Part shown: positions 1-6,888 of the stretch, one piece after another | How the letters are laid out: each line of letters starts with the position of its first letter | Position numbering within the stretch: position 1 is the stretch's first letter | Assembly: GCA_964422465.1 (NCBI GenBank) | Contig: CAYRBD010000090.1 | Span: forward strand, 1 to 13,341 | From: FW021-bin31 sp964422465 | Lineage (GTDB): Bacteria; Bacteroidota; Bacteroidia; Chitinophagales; Chitinophagaceae | DNA: 13,341 nucleotides | Direction of reading: 5' to 3' | Translations under genes and position numbers: made by a program | The notes under the pieces: model-generated | Seen by the model: only the letters and a program-made list of their open reading frames with translations | What the model was told of the DNA's origin: nothing | Databases searched by the model: none

Positions 1-40
1 CTAAAGATAATTCATTATCTCATTTACCAATATTTTGTGC

Positions 41-242
41 ATAGTAACGCTTCGGCGGCTTGCTGCAGGATCGGGGAGCGAAGCCTAAATTTTTCAGGTT
101 ACCGCTGACCGAAGCAATAACCGCTTATTCTTTTTGCTAATTTACTCTTTTTAAGTAAAGAATAAGTAGTTTTTTGTGACAAATGAAGACCGAAGCATTC
201 AGATTACCCATTTACCCGCTCCTACAGTCAAGCCTTGCTGTC
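41..242. repeat. GC-richer hairpin-rich non-coding segment left of the restriction cassette
   Basis: No gene is supported in the first 281 bases. The segment holds GCTTCG at 49-54 facing CGAAGC at 79-84. The 10-bp direct repeat GACCGAAGCA occurs at 107-116 and again at 188-197. A bulged stem, ACAG-t-CAA against TTGCTGT, lies near 224-237. The CCGAAGC core of the direct repeats is the reverse complement of GCTTCGG at 49-55, so one 7-mer occurs three times in two orientations. Its composition contrasts with the AT-rich endonuclease gene that follows. It may be the edge of a mobile or repeated element; no transposase or clear terminal repeat is visible. Confidence 0.4.
123..176 (+). terminator. 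possible intrinsic terminator (plus strand)
   Basis: A perfect 10-bp inverted repeat (CTTATTCTTT at 124-133, AAAGAATAAG at 157-166) is followed on the plus strand by TAG and six T residues (171-176 region). An alternative inner stem TTTACT (141-146) / AGTAAA (154-159) competes with it. The stem is AT-rich, hence weak. It would end a plus-strand transcript entering from outside the window. On the minus strand it lies just past the endonuclease stop but has no T tract there. Confidence 0.35.
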
Positions 243-281
243 TGCTGCCCTGCTTTCCGAAAATAATCGTTCAATATTTCA

Positions 282-1589
282 CTATTGTTTCAAAGTAATT
301 AATTCATAATTTTTGTATAAATTACTCAAATATCGAGACTTTATTCTGAATTGGCTTCGCTTTTTCACCTTAGGTTTTGTTGAAATATTTTCCATTTTTA
401 TACCTGGGTCATAATATATGTGTCCTAAGGCCGTTTGATTTAAGAAAAGTTGAAAGTCTGCTCCAACTCCTAATGTAACCTTATTTCCATATTTGTATTT
501 TCTGATTCCATTCTTGTCTACAATAGAAGGAATATAACAGGCTTGGTTATGTTTGCGATTCCAATGTAAAAGTATTGACTTAAAATCCCATGATGCTGCT
601 TCATTGCCTTTCCTGTCAATTAAAGCAATTCGTCCATTTGAATTCCTAATTTTACCGCTTGTATTATCAAATCCAATGAGATGCATTACTAGATCAGTAG
701 AAGGATGTCGAACGTAAGCTTTATGAATACCTCCAAAATTTATCCTATCTTTTCGACCTGCTCTATCCGCATATCCATATTGTGTCAGGAATTTGTGAAT
801 TCCATCTGTTTTATAAACACCTCCTGTTGGTTCAGGTGTCATAAGCGTGATAGTCGAGGAATTGAGGTGCTTAAAATCTTTTACTCCAAACTGCTTAATT
901 TCCCAACCCAAATAATCAGGTTCTGAATATCCATTTGGAGTTATACCTAATTCAGCTTCTAAAGTATAACCACCACAGTTTGAGGAATTGCAAGGTAAAA
1001 CCTTGCCATATTCACCTAGTCTTTTAGATGTAATCCAGTCTAACTGGTAAATACGAAAAAGTTGGGCAAGCAACTTTTCCTTATTATTTACCATTTGAGA
1101 TAGCTCGATTATTTTAAAAACGCCAACCTCATCCTTTAATTGAAGAGTCTCAAATTCTTGAGCAATTTCAGAATTTGGGTCAGTAACATAACCTAAGGTA
1201 TTTCCAATTTCAGATACGCCTATGAAGAGCAACCTATCTGCTAACCTTTGTGTCATTAGTTCGGATGGCGGATTATCACATTTAGACAAGAACCCCGAGA
1301 ATCTGACTTCTGGATATTTTGGATAAAGGACTAACTGTGCTTTAGGCGCAGGATAAATATTCCCATCACTACTAATCCATGAAAATTTAATTGATGCTTT
1401 GAAGCGCTCTCTATTCCAATCCCCAGCTTCTTCCGTTTTAATATTTGTAATTGGAAGGATATTCAATATTTCAAAACTACCTCCAAAATAAACCTGATTT
1501 TTAGAATTGTCATTAGGTGATAGCTGTTTTACATAAATTCTTTTACACCCTTTGTCCGTAAATAATTTTTTTAGGCTTTTTAGGTTCAT
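282..1589 (-). CDS. MvaI/BcnI-family type II restriction endonuclease
   Basis: Restriction nuclease of the MutH-like MvaI/BcnI family (435 aa), expected to cut unmethylated CCNGG-type DNA. The diagnostic block is at residues 206-233: GGYTLEAELGI, then a PNGYSEPD stretch and LGWEIK. The D225 and E230-x-K232 arrangement fits the PD-(D/E)XK active site of this family; a conserved-looking HW lies at 342-343. Known MvaI and BcnI are only about 240-250 residues long, so the first ~190 residues (with a YPKYPEVRFSGFL segment near 89-101) form an extra N-terminal region of unknown role. It is the last gene of the minus-strand operon: its ATG overlaps the methyltransferase TGA as ATGA (1586-1589), suggesting translational coupling. 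It is clearly AT-richer than the genes beyond 3.6 kb. Family is confident; exact site specificity is inferred. Confidence 0.9.
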   Translation of the reverse strand: MNLKSLKKLFTDKGCKRIYVKQLSPNDNSKNQVYFGGSFEILNILPITNIKTEEAGDWNRERFKASIKFSWISSDGNIYPAPKAQLVLYPKYPEVRFSGFLSKCDNPPSELMTQRLADRLLFIGVSEIGNTLGYVTDPNSEIAQEFETLQLKDEVGVFKIIELSQMVNNKEKLLAQLFRIYQLDWITSKRLGEYGKVLPCNSSNCGGYTLEAELGITPNGYSEPDYLGWEIKQFGVKDFKHLNSSTITLMTPEPTGGVYKTDGIHKFLTQYGYADRAGRKDRINFGGIHKAYVRHPSTDLVMHLIGFDNTSGKIRNSNGRIALIDRKGNEAASWDFKSILLHWNRKHNQACYIPSIVDKNGIRKYKYGNKVTLGVGADFQLFLNQTALGHIYYDPGIKMENISTKPKVKKRSQFRIKSRYLSNLYKNYELITLKQ

Positions 1590-2776
1590 TTTTCTTTCAA
1601 TAATTCTTTAACCAATTTTTTACCTACTGCTTGAATGAGTGGGACAGTTACAGAGTTACCAAATTGTCTGTATGCTTGATTATTTGAGACTGGGATGAGA
1701 AACCCATCGGGGAACCCTTGTAACCTTGCACATTCTCGAGGTGTTAACCGTCTTGGATTCATGCCCTCTTGTGGGATTAGTATTTCTGAACCATCTTTAT
1801 AATATCTTGCCGAAAGCGTCCTTGAAATTCCATTTAAATCAGTCAGTCCAAATCCAAAGCCATTTCCTTTTGCTTTATGTTTTGCAGCATAATTTTGTAG
1901 GTATGTCCATAACTTGTCAGATAAGGTATATTTATCTTCAATATCTTTTTCTAAGATGTCCTTAATTTTTGCTGTCGGGTTGGGTAGTTTCGGAAATTGA
2001 AAAGTTTCCACACCTTGAAAAATATCATCCCGAAAGCCAACAATTAGAATACGTTCCCGATGTTGTGGAACAAAGTGCTTCCCGTCCAACACCTGATAAT
2101 GAATTGTGTACCCCAACTCGATTAAAGTATTTTTAATTACTTTGAAGGTTTTTCCTTTATCGTGAGAAACGAGGTTTTTTACATTTTCCAACATAAAAGC
2201 CTTTGGCTTTTTACATTTTAAGATTCTGGCAATATCAAAAAACAATGTGCCTTGTGTTTCATCTAAAAAACCGTGTTTTCTGCCCAAAGCGTTTTTCTTA
2301 GAAACACCTGCAATTGAAAACGGTTGGCAGGGGAATCCTGCTAATAAAACATCGTGGTCAGGTATAGCTTTTTCACTGATTTTAGTGATATCTCCAAAAG
2401 GGACTTCTCCGAAATTGGCTTCGTAGGTTCGCTTAGCAAAATTATTCCACTCGCTGGTAAAAACACATTTTCCTCCCAAATTTTGATAGGCTAATCTAAT
2501 TCCGCCAATACCTGCAAACAAATCTATAAACTTGAATTTAGGCTTTGATTTCGGCGGAAATGGAACATCAAATTTCAGAGGGATATAAAGCTGCTCATCT
2601 TCTTCAACACCTGAAAGAATTGAATCTTTTAAATAGTCCTTGGCATAGGGTTTATAATATTTAGCAACTCCATTTTTATGGTTCTGCCAATAGTGTGTCA
2701 GATGGGCAAATCCATCGTTTAAATGCTTTTCTACATTTATTTTTAGGCCTTTCTTTATTTTGCTATATGTTGCCAT
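1586..2776 (-). CDS. DNA (cytosine-5)-methyltransferase, Dcm/EcoRII-like
   Basis: Transfers a methyl group from S-adenosylmethionine to C5 of cytosine, protecting host DNA from the partner nuclease. All key motifs are present: I FIDLFAGIGG (83-92), IV GFPCQPFS with catalytic C150, VI ENV (197-199), VIII QHRER (238-242), IX RECARLQGF (347-355) and X QFGNSV (371-376). The target-recognition region (about 250-345) has KGNGFGFGL and SRTLSARYYKDGSEILI, very like E. coli Dcm and M.EcoRII, so CCWGG or CCNGG is the likely target (inference). About 80 N-terminal residues precede motif I, as in Dcm-type enzymes. It follows the vsr-like gene by 7 bases and overlaps the nuclease gene by 4. The order places the methylase ahead of the nuclease in the transcript. 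No controller (C) protein gene is visible. Confidence 0.95.
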   Translation of the reverse strand: MATYSKIKKGLKINVEKHLNDGFAHLTHYWQNHKNGVAKYYKPYAKDYLKDSILSGVEEDEQLYIPLKFDVPFPPKSKPKFKFIDLFAGIGGIRLAYQNLGGKCVFTSEWNNFAKRTYEANFGEVPFGDITKISEKAIPDHDVLLAGFPCQPFSIAGVSKKNALGRKHGFLDETQGTLFFDIARILKCKKPKAFMLENVKNLVSHDKGKTFKVIKNTLIELGYTIHYQVLDGKHFVPQHRERILIVGFRDDIFQGVETFQFPKLPNPTAKIKDILEKDIEDKYTLSDKLWTYLQNYAAKHKAKGNGFGFGLTDLNGISRTLSARYYKDGSEILIPQEGMNPRRLTPRECARLQGFPDGFLIPVSNNQAYRQFGNSVTVPLIQAVGKKLVKELLKEK

Positions 2777-2783
2777 TCTTCTT

Positions 2784-3191
2784 TTACCTCAGATTTTCCT
2801 CGATTTCTTCCACGCAAGATGCTAAATTTTTTCGTATTTCTTTGCTCCAATAACGCAAAGTTTTCCACCCTTCCTTTGCAAGCTCTTTATTAACTTTTTT
2901 GTCTCTTTTCATATTTCTTTCAATTTTCGCCCACCAAAACGCTCGGTTTGTTTTAATTCGGTATTTCTCTGTCTCCCAATCCTTTCCGTGAAAGTACTCA
3001 CTATCCACAAAAATAGCAAGTTTATATTTTTTAAAGGTTAAGTCAGGCTTCCCAAAAACGGATTTATCATTCTTTCTATAGTGATGCCCTCGACGCCAAA
3101 GAGTCTTAGCCAATAAAACCTCATCTTTAGTGCCTTTGCTTCTGATCGCACGCATATTTTTCCGTCTTTGCTCCTTTGTCAGAACATCCAT
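2784..3191 (-). CDS. vsr: very short patch repair (Vsr-like) endonuclease
   Basis: Nicks DNA 5' of the T in T:G mismatches left by deamination of 5-methylcytosine, so it normally accompanies a C5 methylase. The 135-aa length is typical. The N terminus KEQRRKNMRAIRSKGTKDE carries the family signature and a likely catalytic E24. GKPD (47-50) supplies the catalytic Asp corresponding to E. coli D51. FVDSEYFHGKDW (61-72) replaces the FTHGCFWHHHHC segment of E. coli Vsr and keeps one His (H68). The His/Cys residues that bind structural zinc in E. coli Vsr are not visible; the only Cys is C126. It is first in the operon and only 7 bases before the methylase, which supports a repair role at that methylase's sites. 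A TAnnTTTG promoter box lies 4 bases before its ATG. Confidence 0.93.
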   Translation of the reverse strand: MDVLTKEQRRKNMRAIRSKGTKDEVLLAKTLWRRGHHYRKNDKSVFGKPDLTFKKYKLAIFVDSEYFHGKDWETEKYRIKTNRAFWWAKIERNMKRDKKVNKELAKEGWKTLRYWSKEIRKNLASCVEEIEENLR

Positions 3192-3195
3192 TCTG

Positions 3196-3203
3196 CAAAT
3201 TTA
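3196..3203 (-). promoter_or_regulatory. candidate -7 box of the restriction-modification operon
   Basis: Minus-strand TAAATTTG is an exact match to the Bacteroidota -7 consensus TAnnTTTG and ends four bases before the vsr-like ATG. No clear -33 TTTG lies about 18-20 bases upstream. If used, the transcript would start at or next to the ATG (leaderless or nearly so). Confidence 0.35.
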
Positions 3204-3285
3204 GTCAAATAATAGATGCTATTCTGTCGTTTTATGAATCTCGTGTTTTTTCTTGACGGTTTGAATTGGTCGCACGGAAGGGTTG

Positions 3286-3441
3286 CGGGCGACGTCCCAG
3301 CGACTTTGCGAAGATTTTCTTGGAGCTTGCTCCAACAAAATCTTACAAAACCGCCTGATGTGCGAAGTTCGCGAAGCGAATAGCCACATCAACCGGCGGA
3401 AGCCGCCGGGACGTGTAGCGAATATACTTTAAGCAAGCCCG
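3286..3441. repeat. multi-hairpin non-coding element
   Basis: A GC-rich block of nested inverted repeats with no supported ORF. Hairpin 1 pairs AAGATTTT (3311-3318) with AAAATCTT (3337-3344) and, after one C-C mismatch, TTGGAGC (3320-3326) with GCTCCAA (3329-3335). Hairpin 2 pairs TGATGTG (3356-3362) with CACATCA (3385-3391) around an inner TTCGC-GAA-GCGAA (3368-3380). Hairpin 3 pairs CCGGCGG (3393-3399) with CCGCCGG (3403-3409), loop AAG. All are enclosed by ACGTCCC (3292-3298) against GGGACGT (3408-3414), sharing two bases with hairpin 3, and by CGGGC (3286-3290) against GCCCG (3437-3441). It lies just upstream of the restriction operon. It could be a repeat element, a recombination site or a structured RNA; nothing decides between them here. 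Confidence 0.6.
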
Positions 3442-3538
3442 TGAAAAGTAAAGACCTAACTCTATAAAACATTTTAGTCTGAAAAATATTTTTAAAAGAG
3501 GAATCTATACTCAAAAATCAGAGAGAGGAAAATAGGTG

Positions 3539-3618
3539 AAAAAATATCAACAGGAGTTTTATTCATTGCCGGAGGCTTTAGCCGACGGATTATAGTCCTT
3601 TCTCAGGTGCCTGTTGAT
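3539..3618 (-). terminator. possible terminator of the lipoprotein gene
   Basis: On the minus strand, downstream of the lipoprotein stop, the stem ATCAACAGG...CCTGTTGAT closes and is followed by one A and six T residues (3544-3539). This has the layout of an intrinsic terminator, with an unusually long and structured hairpin. Confidence 0.4.
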
Positions 3619-3619
3619 G
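3545..3619. repeat. REP-like palindromic element with an inner tandem-GA hairpin
   Basis: A 9-bp perfect stem, ATCAACAGG (3546-3554) with CCTGTTGAT (3610-3618), encloses an inner hairpin at 3569-3588. There CCG pairs with CGG, then GA faces GA, then GGC pairs with GCC around a TTTA loop. Opposed GA/GA is the arrangement that forms sheared G-A pairs in RNA. The element lies between the lipoprotein stop and the restriction operon and holds no supported gene. It resembles extragenic palindromes; whether it is repeated in the genome cannot be judged from one copy. Confidence 0.5.
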
Positions 3620-3659
3620 CTTCAAGCCCTCGTTTTTTATACCGCAAAAGAGAGAGAGA

Positions 3660-4220
3660 CTAAAACGTCTTTAAAGGGGTATTCTCTTTTACAATTTGAA
3701 TCACCTCCTCCACGCCGGTCAATTCGTCAAAGGTATATCGGGCGGGAGTGGCGAAAACATAGTCTTTGTTTTCTCCTATTTTACCAGGTGGGATGGGAGC
3801 AGCGCCGATATGGAAAGATTCTTTGTTGTTCTCTTTTTGCCCGTGTTTGTCGAGGTTTTCCCATTGTTTCTGTGTCAATACCATGATAGGAATATCTTCC
3901 CAGGGATGAGCTTGGGTCGATTTAGGGTTTTTGAGATGAATGATTGTTCCCCCCGTAATTTGTTTCCCGTCACGTGTACCTTGCCATTTAGATTTTTCTA
4001 CTTTATATCCCTGCCAGTGAGCAGGAAGTGTTACCTGAAAACCATATTTTTCATTCTTATAGACTACTTTGGTGCTATCATTGGCTGAATTTTGGGGTTC
4101 TTCAACGTTAGAATTATCCTTTTGGGAAGGAGCTTGGGTATGGTTGCACTGAACAGAAAATAAAAATAAAATTCCTGTGAATAAGGTTATCAAGCCAATA
4201 GGAAAACGAAATTTTGGCAT
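3660..4220 (-). CDS. putative lipoprotein of unknown function
   Basis: The function is not recognised. The 186-residue product begins with a short basic segment and a hydrophobic stretch (7-23) ending in FSVQC, with Cys25 as a plausible lipidation site. Gln at -1 makes the lipobox imperfect, though Bacteroidota lipoboxes are variable. Residues 26-50 are a polar Gln/Ser/Asn-rich linker. The folded part starts with YKNEKYGFQVTLPAHWQGY (54-72), a pattern seen in many small lipoproteins with a PsbP-like or similar beta-rich domain. A conserved-looking VLTQKQW and a YVFATPARYTF segment follow. It is probably anchored in an envelope membrane facing the periplasm or surface. It stands alone: over 450 bases separate it from the next gene upstream. 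A structured possible terminator lies downstream. Confidence 0.8.
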   Translation of the reverse strand: MPKFRFPIGLITLFTGILFLFSVQCNHTQAPSQKDNSNVEEPQNSANDSTKVVYKNEKYGFQVTLPAHWQGYKVEKSKWQGTRDGKQITGGTIIHLKNPKSTQAHPWEDIPIMVLTQKQWENLDKHGQKENNKESFHIGAAPIPPGKIGENKDYVFATPARYTFDELTGVEEVIQIVKENTPLKTF

Positions 4221-4674
4221 ATTAAGACATTTATGAGGTTATGGACCTGTGAAAATTACATCTTTACAAACGCTACCCTTTAGTTATTAGCTCTCTCCTC
4301 TGGTGTATCATTCTAATCCATCGGGTTTTGCTTCCCTAAACCTTTGATGGTCAGGTGTGAAGCATCTTATTGCAAAAGATAACTTTGTTACACCGGGAGG
4401 CATCATATTGCTGGCTGCTACCCGGTATTGATTAATATAAACTTACCCACATTATTATGGAAGTAGAGTGCTATCTATCATTTATTCTATTCAGTAACTA
4501 AGCCTGAGTCCGGGGGCTGCTGTTAATACAAGTAACAAAAAGACAGGGTGCTTCATAAGTAAAAAACTTTAGTTTTAAACAGTTTATCCTTTCCTTGTAT
4601 CCAAAGTTAGGAAAAAATACTGAAGAAAAACGACCTCCCCTTATACTAAGAGTTGAATACAGCGCAAAAAGAAG
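4221..4674. other. 454-base intergenic region
   Basis: No gene or known RNA is recognised. Visible structure is limited. ACCGGG (4392-4397) pairs with CCCGGT (4421-4426) around a 23-base loop. AAAACT-TT-AGTTTT (4563-4576) reads on the minus strand as a short AT-only hairpin running into a T tract and could be a weak terminator for the PorP/SprF gene about 100 bases upstream. Minus-strand TAGCGTTTG (4275-4267) resembles a -7 box for the lipoprotein gene but has three instead of two spacer bases. The length is long for this gene-dense stretch. Confidence 0.4.
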
Positions 4675-5691
4675 TTAAAAACGAGGACAATTAATCGGCT
4701 TCGTCCCTCCTTTCTGAATGATATAGATCACCGAAAGTTCGGCGCCTCCCCGGTAATTAGAAGCCGGCCGCAGGCTGGACATATTAATATCATAGCTCAG
4801 CCCGATATGTAAATTTTTCAGATCAACCCCTACGTACGGATTAATAGCATCTTCCCAACGGAACCAACTGCCAATGTAGAAAAGACTGGCGTCCATGGGA
4901 TCATTATTGATCACAAAACCTACAGCACCACCTGCAGCAATTTCGCGGGCACCAGCCTGCTGCATATACAGCCCACTCAGATAAATCCTTGTCTTGGGAG
5001 TAGGGGCAAAACCTCCCCCTCCATGAAGAGTCCAGCGACTCGGCAGCTGTTCGTTTTGTCCCTCTAAAAAAGATTGGTCTGGTGTATTTGCATGGTAATA
5101 AGAGGCCCCAAAATAGGCATTTCCAAACGTGCCTATACTGGCATTGTACAAAACCCCCACATTGATATCCGGATAAGAAACCGTACTTTTATTAAAAAGC
5201 TCTCCTGAAGGAACTGAAGGATCAAAACCTGCATTAGTTAGCTGATCTTCAAAAAGCAACTTGGAAAAATCCAGTCTCTTTTGTGCAAAAGCAGCCTGAA
5301 ACCCCACCGCAAGACTTTGCGATCCATCCATATTCAACCCTTTGTGATAAGCGGTAGAAAAACCCAGATAAGTCGTTTTCAGCCCGCCACCAGCCATCTG
5401 GTCATACAAGGCCAGCCCCCCTATCCCCCATCGGTCGTTATAAGGGAGGGTATTTTTTAAAATTCCAAAATCAGCCGATACAGTTCCCGTTACATAAGGA
5501 ATGGCAATACTGGCCCATTGACTCCTGTAATTGGCTGCAATACGTGCTTCTCCCGAAAAAAGACCCGTGAAAGCGGGATTCAGCGTGAGCGGCGAAGCAA
5601 AAAATTGGGTAAAGTGGGGGTCTTGTGCTCTCGCCGGCAACTGAAACAGTAAAGATAGTAACAATATAAAATAGAGTAAAAACCTCCTCAT
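4675..5691 (-). CDS. PorP/SprF family type IX secretion system outer-membrane protein
   Basis: Outer-membrane beta-barrel protein of the PorP/SprF family, linked to type IX secretion and, in gliding species, to surface delivery of adhesins such as SprB. A signal peptide (1-22) ends ARA before QDPHFTQFFASPLTLNPAFTG, the hallmark start of the mature family members. The rest is alternating aromatic/glycine beta-strand sequence (for example GIGGLALYDQMAGG and YPDINVGVLY) and ends in an aromatic residue, PINCPRF. The length of 338 aa is normal. Families of these proteins usually sit next to large cell-surface proteins with C-terminal secretion domains; no such partner is in this window, so its cargo is unknown. 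It is transcribed divergently from the epimerase gene, with 100 bases between the starts. An AGGAG-like sequence lies 10 bases before the ATG. Confidence 0.93.
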   Translation of the reverse strand: MRRFLLYFILLLSLLFQLPARAQDPHFTQFFASPLTLNPAFTGLFSGEARIAANYRSQWASIAIPYVTGTVSADFGILKNTLPYNDRWGIGGLALYDQMAGGGLKTTYLGFSTAYHKGLNMDGSQSLAVGFQAAFAQKRLDFSKLLFEDQLTNAGFDPSVPSGELFNKSTVSYPDINVGVLYNASIGTFGNAYFGASYYHANTPDQSFLEGQNEQLPSRWTLHGGGGFAPTPKTRIYLSGLYMQQAGAREIAAGGAVGFVINNDPMDASLFYIGSWFRWEDAINPYVGVDLKNLHIGLSYDINMSSLRPASNYRGGAELSVIYIIQKGGTKPINCPRF

Positions 5692-5791
5692 GATCAGTTC
5701 ACTCCTGCAATTTTCGGATATTTAAAAATAAAAGAGTATAAAATTTTAGTAAACTTACACTTTTCTTCTTTTTTAGGAAAATACTTTTTAC

Positions 5792-6823
5792 ATGATGAAA
5801 CTTTCTTTGCTGCCTTTCGAGTTGCCCTTTAAACACCCTTTTACCATCTCAAGAAAATCTAAAAATACCCAGCCGCTGCTGGTCGTCCGGCTGGAAGACG
5901 GCGATCTTTCCGGTTTGGGAGAAACGGCAGACAACAGCTATTACAACATGACAGTTCCTAAGCTCATGACAGCGCTGGAGCAGGTACGCCCGACTATAGA
6001 GAAGATGGAGTTGATTCATCCCGAAGCCTTCTGGCAATTGCTATATCCTCCTTTAAAAAACAATCCTTTTGCCTTATGCGCCCTGGACCAGGCCGCATGG
6101 GATTTGTATGCCAAAAAACAGGAAAAAAAATTATACGAATTATGGGGCTTTGATATAGCACACAATCCCCTAACCGATTTCACCATCGGGATTGACACCA
6201 TCAAAAATATGGTCAAAAAAATGAAAGAATTCCCCTGGCCACTATATAAAATAAAGTTGGGCACTCCGGATGACCTCTCAATCGTCAGGGCGCTGAGGAA
6301 AGAAACGGATGCACTATTCAGGATAGATGCCAATTGCGCCTGGAGCCTTGAAGAAACCATTGAGAACTCCCACGAACTCAGAGAGCTTGGAGTAGAATTC
6401 CTGGAACAGCCCATGGCAGACCCCGGGTCTGATAAAGAGGGATGGCAACAACTAAAGGAAGCCTTTCAAAAGTCCGCCTTGCCCATTATCGCAGATGAGA
6501 GTTGTATTTCCGAAAAGGATGTAAAGAAATGCCATAACTATTTTCATGGTGTCAATATTAAATTAACTAAATGTGGCGGGCTGACCCCAGCCTTACGCAT
6601 GATTAAAGAAGCCCGCGAATTGGGAATGCAATTGATGCTCGGCAGCATGAACGAGAGCACAGTAGGTTCTTCAGCCGCAGCACATCTGCTTCCCTGCCTG
6701 GATTATGTGGATATGGACGGCCCCTTGCTCCTGGCGGAAGATACAGCAACCGGTATCCGGTATGATAACGGAAAAATTGTTTATGCCGAAAGACCGGGAA
6801 CGGGAGCGGAGCTGCTGATATAA
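5792..6823 (+). CDS. dipeptide epimerase (L-Ala-D/L-Glu epimerase type, enolase superfamily)
   Basis: Epimerises the C-terminal residue of dipeptides, typically L-Ala-D-Glu from peptidoglycan, in the cytoplasm. The capping domain is residues 1-120 and the barrel follows. LYKIKLGT supplies the catalytic KxK (K153, K155). Metal ligands are D179 (FRIDAN), E205 (FLEQPM) and D235 (IIADES). The opposite acid/base is K257 in NIKLTKCGG. The LGSMNES (283-289) and DMDGP (307-311) segments match dipeptide epimerases rather than mandelate or muconate enzymes. The substrate dipeptide is not certain, since the family includes several specificities. There are two adjacent ATGs, at 5792 and 5795. TACTTTTT (5782-5789) is a one-mismatch -7 box, so the second ATG may be the true start. 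The usual murein-peptide neighbours (NlpC/P60 endopeptidase, LD-carboxypeptidase) are absent. Confidence 0.9.
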   Translation: MMKLSLLPFELPFKHPFTISRKSKNTQPLLVVRLEDGDLSGLGETADNSYYNMTVPKLMTALEQVRPTIEKMELIHPEAFWQLLYPPLKNNPFALCALDQAAWDLYAKKQEKKLYELWGFDIAHNPLTDFTIGIDTIKNMVKKMKEFPWPLYKIKLGTPDDLSIVRALRKETDALFRIDANCAWSLEETIENSHELRELGVEFLEQPMADPGSDKEGWQQLKEAFQKSALPIIADESCISEKDVKKCHNYFHGVNIKLTKCGGLTPALRMIKEARELGMQLMLGSMNESTVGSSAAAHLLPCLDYVDMDGPLLLAEDTATGIRYDNGKIVYAERPGTGAELLI

Positions 6824-6888
6824 GCGGGGTTGAAGCCAAAAAATCATCAAATGATCTTAAATTGGAGATGTCTCAAGATGCTTTTTGC

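Noticed and set aside
705..926. Plus-strand reading frame opposite the endonuclease gene
   Set aside because: Antisense to a well-supported gene with family motifs; no recognisable domain.
3286..3441. Integron attC site
   Set aside because: The element is folded and sits beside a cassette, but no RYYYAAC/GTTRRRY terminal motifs and no integrase were seen, so attC was not called.
3569..3588. Kink-turn RNA motif
   Set aside because: Opposed GA pairs are present, but the three-base bulge required for a kink-turn is missing.
3614..3886. Plus-strand reading frame of 90 codons
   Set aside because: It lies mostly opposite the lipoprotein gene and begins within the 3545-3619 stem; the composition is typical of an antisense shadow.
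4221..4674. tRNA or known riboswitch in the long intergenic gap
   Set aside because: No cloverleaf, TTCGANTC-type arm or recognisable aptamer; only weak hairpins.
6824..6888. Bidirectional terminator between the epimerase and esterase stops
   Set aside because: Only a 5-bp ATCAT/ATGAT stem is visible, without a following T tract on either strand.
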